Of a DNA stretch of 64,000 bases, positions 4,825-13,850 are shown piece by piece (position 1 is the first letter of the stretch; the number at the start of each line of letters is the position of its first letter). The stretch is from a virus: IMG/VR virus record IMGVR_UViG_3300028569_001145, positions 40,702 through 104,701 of that record, one strand, 5' to 3'. The notes below the pieces were generated by a model, which was not told the DNA's origin, did no database searches, and saw only the letters and a list, made by a program, of their open reading frames with translations. The translations under genes were made by a program, and so were the position numbers.

Positions 4825-4913
4825 TTCCCTGTTCCTATATTAAGAACATGGGGTTTGAAAAAAAAGTTTGAAAAGAGGTTGGATAAAAGGATGTAAGTTA
4901 TTATATTAAGTAT

Positions 4914-5108
4914 ATGAGATATAGAAATCAAGTAAATGTTAAGTTAGATGTATTAGAAAATAATTTAAGGACATTAGAGCAGATTGTTCAAAGACAGTTA
5001 CCAGTCAAGGAGTATTTAGATACTTTAGAGAAAACTAAGAAAATATTAGAAGATGTGAAAGGTTTGATTAGTATTGAACCAACCACTAATGATGAAATCT
5101 CAAACTAA
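4914..5108 (+). CDS. small coiled-coil protein
   Basis: 64 residues with leucine/isoleucine heptad spacing (VKLDVLENNLRTLEQIVQ), probably one continuous coiled coil. The start is ATG 4914 in an A/T-rich context. It precedes the HD-domain gene by 14 nt and is probably co-transcribed. Function unknown. Confidence 0.5.
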   Translation: MRYRNQVNVKLDVLENNLRTLEQIVQRQLPVKEYLDTLEKTKKILEDVKGLISIEPTTNDEISN

Positions 5109-5122
5109 CCTAAATTAAAGTT

Positions 5123-5911
5123 ATGAACTTAGCAGCAGAACAAATTCAAGCAAATTGGGAAGAATTCTTAGGGTATATTGACCGTTATATTGAATCTCCT
5201 AGAAAAGAGCAATTAACACAATTTTATTTAGACAGACAGGGTAGATTTATTTTGATGCCTGCTGCTAATACTACTAAGTACCATAACTGCTTCCCTGGCG
5301 GTTATGTTGAGCATGTTAATCGAGTAGTTAAAGCTTCTCTACATTTTGCAAAACTCTGGGAGAAGTTTGGATGTGATATGTCTACTTTTACTATTGAAGA
5401 ATTAGTTTTTGCTGCTCTCAATCACGATCTAGGTAAGGTAGGTGATACTGAGAATGATTTATATATTCCAGGTCAAGATGAGTGGAGAAGGAAAAACCTA
5501 GGTGAAGTTTATACATATAATACCCAGGTTGCTTTCATGACAGTACCGGACCGTTCTCTATTCTTATTACAGGATGCAGGTATTAGGGTTTCTATGAACG
5601 AAATGCTTGCGATCAGAACTCATGATGGTCTTTATGATGAAGCAAATAAAGGATATTTAATATCTAGAGTTCCAGAGAGCAGACCTAAATCAGCAATCGT
5701 TTATATCTTACACCAAGCCGACTTAATGGCTTCAGTGGTTGAATTAACTATCAACCCAGTTGAACAACCAAAGTCAAAGCAGTTTGCAATCGCAAAAGAA
5801 ACTACTCAAAAGAACCCAGTAACTCATCAACAACAAGCAAAAAATAAAGCTCTTTCAAATGTGCAAAGTGAAGGCTTAAAAAATGCAATGTCTAACTTTT
5901 TTGAAGCATAA
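5123..5911 (+). CDS. HD-domain phosphohydrolase-like protein
   Basis: 262 residues. An HD-superfamily metal site is suggested by His in YVEHVNRV (about 72), the His-Asp pair in LNHDLGKVG (about 111-112), a later His-Asp in RTHDGLY and an Asp in ILHQADLMA. HD proteins cleave phosphoester bonds of nucleotides or nucleic acids. Similar genes occur in T4-like phages near gene 55, but the substrate is not known. The last 50 residues are Gln/Lys-rich and probably disordered. The stop overlaps the next ATG (TAATG). Confidence 0.75.
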   Translation: MNLAAEQIQANWEEFLGYIDRYIESPRKEQLTQFYLDRQGRFILMPAANTTKYHNCFPGGYVEHVNRVVKASLHFAKLWEKFGCDMSTFTIEELVFAALNHDLGKVGDTENDLYIPGQDEWRRKNLGEVYTYNTQVAFMTVPDRSLFLLQDAGIRVSMNEMLAIRTHDGLYDEANKGYLISRVPESRPKSAIVYILHQADLMASVVELTINPVEQPKSKQFAIAKETTQKNPVTHQQQAKNKALSNVQSEGLKNAMSNFFEA

Positions 5912-6201
5912 TGGGACTACTTGTAAGCATATTAGGGATACTTGTTTTAGTTTTAGGGTATACAACCTTTAACCTTTTACGTAAAAATGAGAAACAGGAA
6001 GATGTGCTTGCACAATACCTAACATACATGGATAACATATCTAAACAGATAGAATATTCTGATGTAAAGTTAAATCAAATAGACGCTAAGGGTATCTTTA
6101 AATCTGATGATGAAATAGGTTGGTTTTTTGAACAGATAAAGAATCTGCAATTACAGTTAAATAATTTTAAATTACTCGATGACGGCAGAAGCAAAAAATA
6201 A
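5911..6201 (+). CDS. small membrane-anchored protein
   Basis: 96 residues: one N-terminal transmembrane helix (about 3-22), a basic turn (LLRKNEK), then a soluble helical region ending in a conserved-looking block (GIFKSDDEIGWFFEQIKNLQ). It overlaps the sigma factor gene by 23 nt and is translationally linked to the HD gene. No function is assigned. Confidence 0.6.
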   Translation: MGLLVSILGILVLVLGYTTFNLLRKNEKQEDVLAQYLTYMDNISKQIEYSDVKLNQIDAKGIFKSDDEIGWFFEQIKNLQLQLNNFKLLDDGRSKK

Positions 6202-6916
6202 AAATTACTTTACTCATGATACTGAACTTGCTATTATAAAATATAACATAACAGAAGATCTAGGGGAACGTAATAAGATATACCGGGAAGAGATTCATTA
6301 TCCGTTATTTAAGTTAACGCAGAACCTAATACATACGTTTAAATTCTATTATACAGAAGAAACAAATCTAGAAGATCTTCAACATGAGGTCATTACCTTT
6401 TTGCTAACCAAACTGGATAAGTTTAATCCTGAGAAAGGAGCTAAGGCATATTCATACTTTGGAACGATAGCAAAAAGATACTTGATTGCATCTAATCAGA
6501 AAAACTATAAAAAGAGGTTAGAACTACTATCATTAGATAGTTTAAATATCGAACAAGAGGATGGTGAATTCGTATATGGAGATACTTTAGATACCTCCGA
6601 GATTACCCCAGAGACCTTACTAACTCAAGAATTAGAAGATATAACAGAATTTCTAAACGCTTATATTGAGCATTGTACAGAGAATATCTACATTATATTT
6701 CCCAACAGTGATGACGCTAAGATAGCAGATGCTATTTTAAATCTATTTAGAAGAAGAGATAAAATTTCAATCTTTAATAAAAAAGCACTCTACATTTACA
6801 TAAGGGAGCAAGTTGATATTAAAACTCCTAAGATCACTAGGATTGCTAACGAATTGCGAGATATCTTTAATAGAGAGTATGTTTTTTATCTAGAGAATGG
6901 GTATGTTAATTTCTAA
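6179..6916 (+). CDS. 55: late-transcription sigma factor, gp55-like
   Basis: 245 residues. The segment DLQHEVITFLLTKLDKF, then an AYSYFGTIAKRYLI block (about 98-112) and NQKNYKKR, correspond to sigma region 2 of T4 gp55 and its cyanophage relatives. This factor directs host RNA polymerase to late promoters. A gp55 relative in the same window as more than 20 TATTTATA motifs links factor and site. There is no recognisable region 4, as in T4 gp55. The start ATG 6179 lies inside the preceding gene. Confidence 0.85.
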   Translation: MTAEAKNKNYFTHDTELAIIKYNITEDLGERNKIYREEIHYPLFKLTQNLIHTFKFYYTEETNLEDLQHEVITFLLTKLDKFNPEKGAKAYSYFGTIAKRYLIASNQKNYKKRLELLSLDSLNIEQEDGEFVYGDTLDTSEITPETLLTQELEDITEFLNAYIEHCTENIYIIFPNSDDAKIADAILNLFRRRDKISIFNKKALYIYIREQVDIKTPKITRIANELRDIFNREYVFYLENGYVNF

Positions 6917-6930
6917 AAGTCTTTAGTTTC

Positions 6931-6938
6931 TATTTATA
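6931..6938 (+). promoter_or_regulatory. late promoter motif TATTTATA, baseplate unit 1
   Basis: 15 nt before ATG 6954, the first gene of a unit running to 9684. Confidence 0.6.
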
Positions 6939-6953
6939 AAAAATAGACTTACT

Positions 6954-7289
6954 ATGAGCTTAGATAAGATTATATTCAAGAATAAAAAATTCTCAGACCT
7001 TCTAGAAGAAATATATGATAACCAGAAAAAGAAGGAAAAGCAGATTACTGGCCTGATCGGAGAACTCAGACCACTGGTTCAAGATACCGGAGACGCTACC
7101 TTGATTGTACCTTTAATCAAAGAGTATTTAGAAATAGGAGTAAAAAATGACGAACAGTTAATTAAAGTAGCTACTATTCTTCAACGAATCTTCCAGAACC
7201 AAGAATCAGGTGGAGAAGGGTTAGGTATAACAGAAGAAGAAAGAGAACAGTTAATGCAATCAATTGATACCTTAGTTAAAAAAGATTAA
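6954..7289 (+). CDS. conserved small phage protein before the spike gene
   Basis: 111 residues, charged and helical (NQKKKEKQITGLIGELRP; then a Leu/Ile-rich helix). From memory, a short gene of this type often lies between gene 55 and the gp5-like gene in T4-like marine and freshwater phages. No function is known to me. Its stop overlaps the next start (TAATG), so it is coupled to the spike gene. Confidence 0.55.
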   Translation: MSLDKIIFKNKKFSDLLEEIYDNQKKKEKQITGLIGELRPLVQDTGDATLIVPLIKEYLEIGVKNDEQLIKVATILQRIFQNQESGGEGLGITEEEREQLMQSIDTLVKKD

Positions 7290-8524
7290 TGTCAGTACTT
7301 GGTTTTGCAGCTATAAATGATGGAACTAAAGCATCTCTAGCCGGTAATAGCCAGGTATTAGATGCTTTAAAGGCTTCTAAACTTATTGCAACTGGGAGAG
7401 TACTTTCTGTGATCTTAGATGAGACACACCCAAGGTATAAAGAGTTAGGAGGACCTAAAGCTATCGGTGCAGTTGAAATTATAGACATAGCCGGAGGTAC
7501 AGCAGACTATTCTACAACCTCTCAAAATCAAAACTACACAGTAGCTTATCCACTATACCCAGGAGTCAAAAACTATCCATTAATTAATGAGGTTATCTAC
7601 TTAGTTTCACAGCCGAGTAAACAGACTCAAAATAAAACTACAGCATTCTCATTATACTACATTAGTGTAGTTAACCTCTGGAATCATCCACATCATAACG
7701 CAATACCGTATTCTGCAGGATCAACAACACCTCAGAATTCAAAAAATTACCAAGATGTTGCCGCTGGAAGTGTAAATAAGTTGACAGACTCTTCCGGCAC
7801 TATTAAATTCGGTAATTATTTTAAAGAACGTACGGATATTAACCCGTTAAAGCCTTTTGAAGGAGATCATATACTAGAAGGTAGATTTGGTAATAGTATA
7901 CGTTTAGGGAGTACCGGAGGCACTAGCCCTTGGTCAACAACCGGGGAACAAGGTAACCCTGTTATGATTTTAAGGAACGGGCAAGGTACTATTGCACCTG
8001 ATTCTTGGACCCTACTGCCGGAAGATATCAATCAAGACCTGTCCTCAATTTACCTAACATCAACTCAGAGAATCCCTTTCCTGCCAGCGAGTATAAATTA
8101 CTTTTCGTATAAGCAGAACCCTCCTGAAACTCCAAATCAATTCACAGGAAATCAAATAATACTAACCTCAGGAAGGTTACTCCTCAATGCCTCCGCAGAC
8201 CATCTATTATTAAGCTCAGCTAAAAGTATAAATCTAAGTTCAAACTCATCTGTAAACATAGACACCCAGGAACTAGTGATGCAGACAGGTAATATTTACC
8301 TAGGTTCTAAATCAGCAAAAGAGCCTTTACTATTAGGAGATACAACTACAGCTCTACTAGATGATTTGATTTCAATAGTAAGCAAACTATTAGAAGCATC
8401 ACTTCAAGCCAATAATGGAGGAGGTCCTATACCTAGTTTAAACAAAGCGGGAGCTGATTTACTAATTAGGTTGCAGAGATTACAAACCTCTGAATTAAAA
8501 TCGAAGTATAATTTTACTGTATAA
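7289..8524 (+). CDS. 5: baseplate central spike protein, gp5-like
   Basis: 411 residues. The N-terminal 110 residues form an OB-fold-like domain (ATGRVLSVILDETHP ... GAVEIIDI). The middle has the spike signature FEGDHILEGRFGNSIRLGS with NPVMILRNGQ. The C-terminal part has repeated short beta strands (NASADHLLLSSAKSINLSSN) that fit a gp5/VgrG-type triple-stranded beta helix. It would form the membrane-puncturing tip at the centre of the baseplate. No lysozyme domain is visible, unlike T4 gp5. Coupled by TAATG to genes on both sides. Confidence 0.8.
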   Translation: MSVLGFAAINDGTKASLAGNSQVLDALKASKLIATGRVLSVILDETHPRYKELGGPKAIGAVEIIDIAGGTADYSTTSQNQNYTVAYPLYPGVKNYPLINEVIYLVSQPSKQTQNKTTAFSLYYISVVNLWNHPHHNAIPYSAGSTTPQNSKNYQDVAAGSVNKLTDSSGTIKFGNYFKERTDINPLKPFEGDHILEGRFGNSIRLGSTGGTSPWSTTGEQGNPVMILRNGQGTIAPDSWTLLPEDINQDLSSIYLTSTQRIPFLPASINYFSYKQNPPETPNQFTGNQIILTSGRLLLNASADHLLLSSAKSINLSSNSSVNIDTQELVMQTGNIYLGSKSAKEPLLLGDTTTALLDDLISIVSKLLEASLQANNGGGPIPSLNKAGADLLIRLQRLQTSELKSKYNFTV

Positions 8525-9684
8525 TGACTCCGGAAGAACTAGAAAAACAACGTCAACAAGAACAGGCAAAAAGAGAGCAGTTTAAGAGGCGAATTAAACT
8601 CGCAACCTCTATCGCTACAGCCGGAGGAGCAATTGCAGTATCTCAAATCAAAGGTTTAGATAAAATAAATCAAACAATAAACGATAAAGTAGCATCCCTC
8701 CAGAGTAAAGCAATAGGCCAGCTATTAGTACTTGCTTCCGATTTAGGAATTGAGGGTTTAGAAACCGGAATACCTACACTACCTAACCTATGCCCCCCTG
8801 CTGCACTCCTAGATAAAGCACTCGCTATTAGAAATAATTTAGGGGATTCTATTAATATAACAGCAGCTTATATCAATACAGTAAACGCATCTTTAAGAAT
8901 AATTTCAGACTTACTTAATGGAACTATCACAACACTAACTGCTTTAAACCTGCTAAAAACAGTAACATCAGTAGGAGTAAAAGTAATACCGCCAGGTGCA
9001 GTACCTGGAGCAGTTACAGCACTTCTAGCAGACTTAGATGATACCAGAACATTACTTACATTTAAAACAGACGGTACTCCAAAACTACCAGAATTAAAAA
9101 GAGCAGTTGAGATAGGATCAACATACATAAATCAAGCAGCTGTTACTCTAAGTACTATTATAACTCTCCTGGATTTTGTAGATCAAATTTTAATTAAGTG
9201 CGGTAAGAATCCAAATAATATAGGAGATCAAATCAATACCTTACTAGCAACTAAAAAAGCAGAAGATACAACATACAAAGGATTTACATTCAGAATAATA
9301 GAAAAGCCATTCTCCCCCACCGTTTCCCAGAAGATTGGACAAGCTTTAAATAAAGAAGGTATAGTCTTATTGCAGACAGCACCATCCTTTACTCTAGACC
9401 CCCAAGTTTTAATTGAGGAATTAAAATTAATAATAGATAGGGATAATCTTACTGCAGACCCTTATACACTGAATGATATAAGTCAAAGCATAAATAACCC
9501 ACCGCCCCCAACTACTAAACAAACACCTACTAACCCTGCTGTAAATCAAGACGTTACCCCGCTAGGCTATGCTGGAAAGGTAGTAGGTGAAAAAGGGAAC
9601 CTACCGGTAGGCAACGGATCTTTTGAAGAAGTATATCAATGGACTGGAGATAAGTGGGTATACGTAGAAACTATCAGCATTTAA
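8524..9684 (+). CDS. baseplate-associated structural protein
   Basis: 386 residues. A charged N-terminus (KQRQQEQAKREQFKRR) precedes an Ala/Ile/Leu-rich helical body with moderately hydrophobic stretches. A Pro/Thr-rich linker (about 325-345) leads to a small C-terminal segment with repeated Gly and Trp (YQWTGDKWVYVE). The position between the gp5-like spike and gp25 suggests a hub or spike partner. I cannot match it to a T4 protein. Confidence 0.55.
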   Translation: MTPEELEKQRQQEQAKREQFKRRIKLATSIATAGGAIAVSQIKGLDKINQTINDKVASLQSKAIGQLLVLASDLGIEGLETGIPTLPNLCPPAALLDKALAIRNNLGDSINITAAYINTVNASLRIISDLLNGTITTLTALNLLKTVTSVGVKVIPPGAVPGAVTALLADLDDTRTLLTFKTDGTPKLPELKRAVEIGSTYINQAAVTLSTIITLLDFVDQILIKCGKNPNNIGDQINTLLATKKAEDTTYKGFTFRIIEKPFSPTVSQKIGQALNKEGIVLLQTAPSFTLDPQVLIEELKLIIDRDNLTADPYTLNDISQSINNPPPPTTKQTPTNPAVNQDVTPLGYAGKVVGEKGNLPVGNGSFEEVYQWTGDKWVYVETISI

Positions 9685-9692
9685 TATTTATA
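9685..9692 (+). promoter_or_regulatory. late promoter motif TATTTATA, gp25-gp6 unit
   Basis: Exactly 4 nt before ATG 9697. Confidence 0.6.
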
Positions 9693-9696
9693 AACA

Positions 9697-10110
9697 ATGG
9701 ACGTTAAAGGACTTAAAAAACTCATTAAGGAAACTGTCAGAGAAGCTATTCAAGAAGAATTAAAGGATATCCTTTTAGAAGCCGTTCGTGCACCTAGGTT
9801 GACATTAGAAGGTACGCCGGTAGGCATCGGCGGATACGGTACTCCTAATCAAACTATGACCGAGACAGTCTTGCATAAAACCGCAACAACCCCTTCATTA
9901 AATACTAGAGAGCAGTATGCCTCTCTACTAAACGGTATGATGGAATCTAGAAACGGTAACCTAAATCTAAATTCAAATAACGCAATGTCGTTCGGAGCCA
10001 GTCAAGAATATAGACCACCAGCAACAATCAACACTGCAGGGGAAGGTTCCTCCTTACCGGCAGGAGAGGTTAACCTAAGCCAGATAATGGGCTTGATGAC
10101 TAAAAAATAA
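9697..10110 (+). CDS. hypothetical protein with N-terminal amphipathic helix
   Basis: 137 residues. The first 30 form a charged amphipathic helix (LKKLIKETVREAIQEELKDI); the rest is Gly/Asn/Thr-rich and probably extended. Short helices of this kind recur at the N- or C-termini of several proteins here (38587, 24811, 27900, 30767). It precedes gp25 by 4 nt and shares its promoter, so a minor virion role is plausible. Not recognised. Confidence 0.5.
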   Translation: MDVKGLKKLIKETVREAIQEELKDILLEAVRAPRLTLEGTPVGIGGYGTPNQTMTETVLHKTATTPSLNTREQYASLLNGMMESRNGNLNLNSNNAMSFGASQEYRPPATINTAGEGSSLPAGEVNLSQIMGLMTKK

Positions 10111-10114
10111 ATAA

Positions 10115-10528
10115 ATGACCTTCCAAACTAGAAAGATAAATCCTTTAGATATTGACCCTAATACCGGGGTAGGAGTCGGTTTGGAATTTCAAAGTAAAGG
10201 TGTTTTTCAAACAACCTACACCACCCAACAAGCAATCAAGAATAACCTAATCAACTACCTACTAACCGGGCCAGGGGAGAGGTATTTGAATCCCAACTTT
10301 GGATTAGGTTTGCAAAAATACCTCTTTGAACAACTTACCAGTAATACTGAAACTAGCATTGAAGAAGATATTCAGACAGCAGTAAGAGAATATTTTCCAT
10401 CAATTACTATTCAGAATCTAACCATTACACAAAACCCAGATACTTACCAAATTTATATTCAATTAACTTACGTTATAGGCCCTGTAAATTTAGGAGTACC
10501 AGATACTTTAGAAATAACACTAGGATAA
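10115..10528 (+). CDS. 25: baseplate wedge subunit gp25
   Basis: 137 residues, the usual gp25/W length. It shows the family pattern: an N-terminal strand region, a helix with QQAIKNNLINYLLTGPGERY, then NPNFGLGLQKYLFE and a C-terminal beta part. Gp25 joins the baseplate wedge to the sheath-initiation side and is shared by T4, P2-like tails and type VI secretion (TssE). It immediately precedes gp6, as in many contractile-tail clusters. Confidence 0.88.
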   Translation: MTFQTRKINPLDIDPNTGVGVGLEFQSKGVFQTTYTTQQAIKNNLINYLLTGPGERYLNPNFGLGLQKYLFEQLTSNTETSIEEDIQTAVREYFPSITIQNLTITQNPDTYQIYIQLTYVIGPVNLGVPDTLEITLG

Positions 10529-10529
10529 A

Positions 10530-12380
10530 ATGGCTACCAATAAAGATATTAAATATTTAAATAAGGATTTTACTACCCTTAGAAGCCGGTTGATTGATTA
10601 CGCTAAAACGTATTTCCCAACAACCTATAACGACTTTACTCCCGCCTCCCCCGGTATGATGTTTATGGAAATGTCTGCCTACGTAGGAGATGTAATGTCA
10701 TTTTACCTAGACAACCAAATACAGGAAACCTACCTACAGTATGCTCGACAGACTGACAATCTATTTGAATTAGCATATATGTTCGGATACCGTCCCAAAG
10801 TTACTGGGGTCGCTACCGTACCTGTTGACTTCTACCAGCAAGTACCATCAAAACTTTCAGGTTCAGTTTATATACCTGATTTCGATTATACTTTATTAGT
10901 AGCAGAGAATTCAACCATAACTTCTACATCGAATAATACAGTCTCTTTTTTGATCCAAGACAGTGTAGATTTTTCAGTATCATCTTCACAAGACCCAACT
11001 GAAATTACAATCTATCAAACAGCTGGATCGAATCCGGTCAGCTACTTATTAAAGAAAAGTAGACAAGCAATATCAGCCACCATTAATACAGTAACCTTTG
11101 CCTTCACTACTCCAACACAATTCGATATACGAACTATCACCGGGGATAATATTGTAGGTATTTTAGATATAGTAGATGCTGATGGCAATACCTGGTATGA
11201 GGTAGATTATTTAGGGCAAGATATGGTGTATAAAAAAGTTAAGAACACAAACCCTAACATACCAACTAATTCAGATCCCGATACCGCTTACACCTTAAAA
11301 CTCGAACAAGTACAGAGGAGGTTCACTAGCAGGTTCTTAGACTCAGCAACACTTCAAATTCAATTTGGAGCAGGCACTACAGCAGACTCTGATGAAAATA
11401 TTGTACCTAATCCAAACAACGTAGGAATAGGCTTACCCTTTGAGCAAAATAAATTAACAACTGCATATTCACCTACTAATTTTATTTTTACAGATACCTA
11501 CGGTATTGCTCCGGCAAACACTACACTAACTGTAAGATACTTAACCGGAGGTGGAGTTCAAGCAAACGTACCTGCCAATGACCTTTTAACATTAGCAGCA
11601 ACCGTCAATTACCAAGCAACCAACCTTAATACAAGCACAGCTAATACTTATAGAGCAACTCTAGCAGTTAGTAACCCATTAGCAGCATCAGGAGGAGGTT
11701 CCGGAGATACAATCGAGGATATTCGTCAGAATACTTTAGCAACATTCCCAACACAGTTAAGAACCATAACCCCAGACGACTATTTAATTAGAGCACTATC
11801 ACTACCCTCCAATTACGGTACCGTAGCAAAAGCTTATATTGAACAATCAAAACTAGCTAACCTATTACCTGGAGAGACTCCATCCACTTTAGATCTTTAC
11901 ATATTAACTTACGATGTAAATCAAAACCTAGTAACTGCATCTGATACACTAAAACAAAACCTAAGTACGTATTTATCACAATATAGAATGCTAGGAGACT
12001 CTATTAAAATCAAAGATGGTTTCGTAGTTAATATAGGTATAGATTTTAGCATAACCGTAGATCCTAATTTTAATAGTAGTGAAGTATTATTAAGATGTAT
12101 TCAAGAACTACAAAATTACTTTAAAATAGATAACTGGCAAATTAACCAGCCAATCCTGTTAAAAGATCTTGGAATTCTATTAGACAAAGTAACCGGGGTA
12201 CGTACAGTTAAGACCTTAACTATTAATAATCTAGCTGGAGGATCAATAGGATATTCTAACTACGCTTACGATGTTCAAGGTGCAACCATAGATAACGTAG
12301 TATACCCTTCAATTGATCCAATGATTTTCGAAGTGAAATACCCAAGCACTGATATTAAAGGTAGGGTAGTTTCTCTATAA
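10530..12380 (+). CDS. 6: baseplate wedge subunit gp6
   Basis: 616 residues, close to T4 gp6. The N-terminus has DFTTLRSRLIDYAKTYFP, TPASPGMMFMEMSAYVGDVMSF and LDNQIQETYLQYARQ, the conserved wedge motif that packs against gp25. The C-terminal half has the gp6/J segment ITPDDYLIRALSLPSNYGTVAKA, followed by beta domains. It would form the iris-like ring of the baseplate. It begins 1 nt after the gp25 stop. Confidence 0.88.
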   Translation: MATNKDIKYLNKDFTTLRSRLIDYAKTYFPTTYNDFTPASPGMMFMEMSAYVGDVMSFYLDNQIQETYLQYARQTDNLFELAYMFGYRPKVTGVATVPVDFYQQVPSKLSGSVYIPDFDYTLLVAENSTITSTSNNTVSFLIQDSVDFSVSSSQDPTEITIYQTAGSNPVSYLLKKSRQAISATINTVTFAFTTPTQFDIRTITGDNIVGILDIVDADGNTWYEVDYLGQDMVYKKVKNTNPNIPTNSDPDTAYTLKLEQVQRRFTSRFLDSATLQIQFGAGTTADSDENIVPNPNNVGIGLPFEQNKLTTAYSPTNFIFTDTYGIAPANTTLTVRYLTGGGVQANVPANDLLTLAATVNYQATNLNTSTANTYRATLAVSNPLAASGGGSGDTIEDIRQNTLATFPTQLRTITPDDYLIRALSLPSNYGTVAKAYIEQSKLANLLPGETPSTLDLYILTYDVNQNLVTASDTLKQNLSTYLSQYRMLGDSIKIKDGFVVNIGIDFSITVDPNFNSSEVLLRCIQELQNYFKIDNWQINQPILLKDLGILLDKVTGVRTVKTLTINNLAGGSIGYSNYAYDVQGATIDNVVYPSIDPMIFEVKYPSTDIKGRVVSL

Positions 12381-12384
12381 TTCA

Positions 12385-12392
12385 TATTTATA
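12385..12392 (+). promoter_or_regulatory. late promoter motif TATTTATA
   Basis: Exactly 4 nt (ACAA) before ATG 12397; heads the unit to 18306. Confidence 0.6.
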
Positions 12393-12396
12393 ACAA

Positions 12397-13497
12397 ATGG
12401 CTGTTTACAAACTCTTTCCTGAAAAAGACGCTACTCTGTATAGCGAGTACCCGGTTATGAATTCCGGTATCGATGAGATAATAGAAGCTACTACAGCAAC
12501 CAATATAGCCGGACAACAAACCACCAGTCGATTTTTAGTTCAATTCAACCAAGCGCAAATTCAAGACGTATTTAGTAGCAAAATTACCGGATCCTATGAT
12601 GCATACTTAAGGTTGTTTATGGCTAAAGTTGAAGGATTGGCACAAGATACTTTAATATACTGCTACCCAGTTTCAGGATCATGGGCTAACGGTACCGGTA
12701 AATACTTAGATAACCCGGCAGTAACCGACGGAGTAAGTTGGACTTACAAAATAACATCAGGTTCTGGAGCATGGGATACAATCTTTTCAGAAGGAAATGC
12801 AACTGGATCTTGGTCCGGAACTAATACAGGAGGGGGTAATTGGTATACTTCAAGTCTTTATGCTCAAAGTGCTTCCTTGCAGTATAGATCAACTTTTGAC
12901 CTTAACTTAGAAGTTACTAATGTAGTTAATGCTTGGAGCGGTAGTATTATCGAGAATAATGGGTTTATAGTTAAACAAGAAAATGCTGCAGAATTTGACC
13001 CTAGCCGGAATGTTGAATTTAAATATTTTTCAACAGACACTAATACCATATACCCACCACAGTTAGAATTCAGATGGGACGACTATATCTTTAATACCGG
13101 ATCATCTACACAAACTATTATAAATACCTCCAATATAGTTGCTACACTGCCCAACAATCCTGGAGTATATCAACCAGATTCTATTCAAAGATTTAGAATC
13201 AATTGTAGACCTCAATTCCCAACCAGAGTCTTTACTACCTCCTCCCTATATACAACTAATTATTATCTACCAACAGCATCATACTGGGCAATCAAAGACC
13301 TAGATACTGATGAGTTCGTAGTTGATTTTGACACAGTATATACAAAGGTTTCTGCTGATGCTAACAGCAACTACTTTGATGTGTATATGAATGGGTTAGA
13401 ACCTGAGAGATACTATAAGATCCTAATTAAAACTACTATTGACAATAGTGTTAAGATTTTAGATGACGACTACTACTTTAAAATAGTAAACGGGTAA
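12397..13497 (+). CDS. baseplate/tail protein with DNRLRE-like domain
   Basis: 366 residues. The N-terminal 210 residues resemble DNRLRE-type beta-sandwich domains: an opening KLFPEKDATLYSEYP, a strand holding RFLVQFN, DAYLRLFMAK and a later WSGSIIENNGFIVKQE. The C-terminal part (about 290-366) has an Ig-like run ending YYFKIVNG. This architecture is common in T4-like phages beside gp6, probably as baseplate decoration or fibre attachment. The stop overlaps the next ATG. Confidence 0.6.
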   Translation: MAVYKLFPEKDATLYSEYPVMNSGIDEIIEATTATNIAGQQTTSRFLVQFNQAQIQDVFSSKITGSYDAYLRLFMAKVEGLAQDTLIYCYPVSGSWANGTGKYLDNPAVTDGVSWTYKITSGSGAWDTIFSEGNATGSWSGTNTGGGNWYTSSLYAQSASLQYRSTFDLNLEVTNVVNAWSGSIIENNGFIVKQENAAEFDPSRNVEFKYFSTDTNTIYPPQLEFRWDDYIFNTGSSTQTIINTSNIVATLPNNPGVYQPDSIQRFRINCRPQFPTRVFTTSSLYTTNYYLPTASYWAIKDLDTDEFVVDFDTVYTKVSADANSNYFDVYMNGLEPERYYKILIKTTIDNSVKILDDDYYFKIVNG

Positions 13498-13850
13498 TGA
13501 GTGAGCAAGTTTCAATATCTAAACAAGTCTTTGAAAGCCGACAATACCGTCAGATTATAGATACGAATTTTACACAACTGACTGTCGGAGATGGAGCCAC
13601 AACAACTACTCCTGCCCCCTTGCCTACTGTTTCTGAATTTTTTGAGTATTATTCGGATTTATTTTTTCAAATACCAAAACAAGGAGAAATTAACTCACAC
13701 GAATACTTAATACAACAGAGTAGTGAGTATGTAGGAGGTCAAGCAGTCAATCAAGATATCCTTGCTCTGCAGCAAGAAATAACAGCTTTAAGAGAAGAGA
13801 ACTTGCAATTACAGGAACAATTACTTAACTTATCAAGAACAAATGGATAA
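13497..13850 (+). CDS. small structural protein with C-terminal coiled coil
   Basis: 117 residues. Residues 85-115 form a coiled coil (ILALQQEITALREENLQLQ), and the N-terminal part has polar beta-like segments. It is coupled to both neighbours (TAATG at its start, 8-nt overlap at its end), so it is probably made in step with the giant appendage protein and may trimerise or attach it. Confidence 0.5.
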   Translation: MSEQVSISKQVFESRQYRQIIDTNFTQLTVGDGATTTTPAPLPTVSEFFEYYSDLFFQIPKQGEINSHEYLIQQSSEYVGGQAVNQDILALQQEITALREENLQLQEQLLNLSRTNG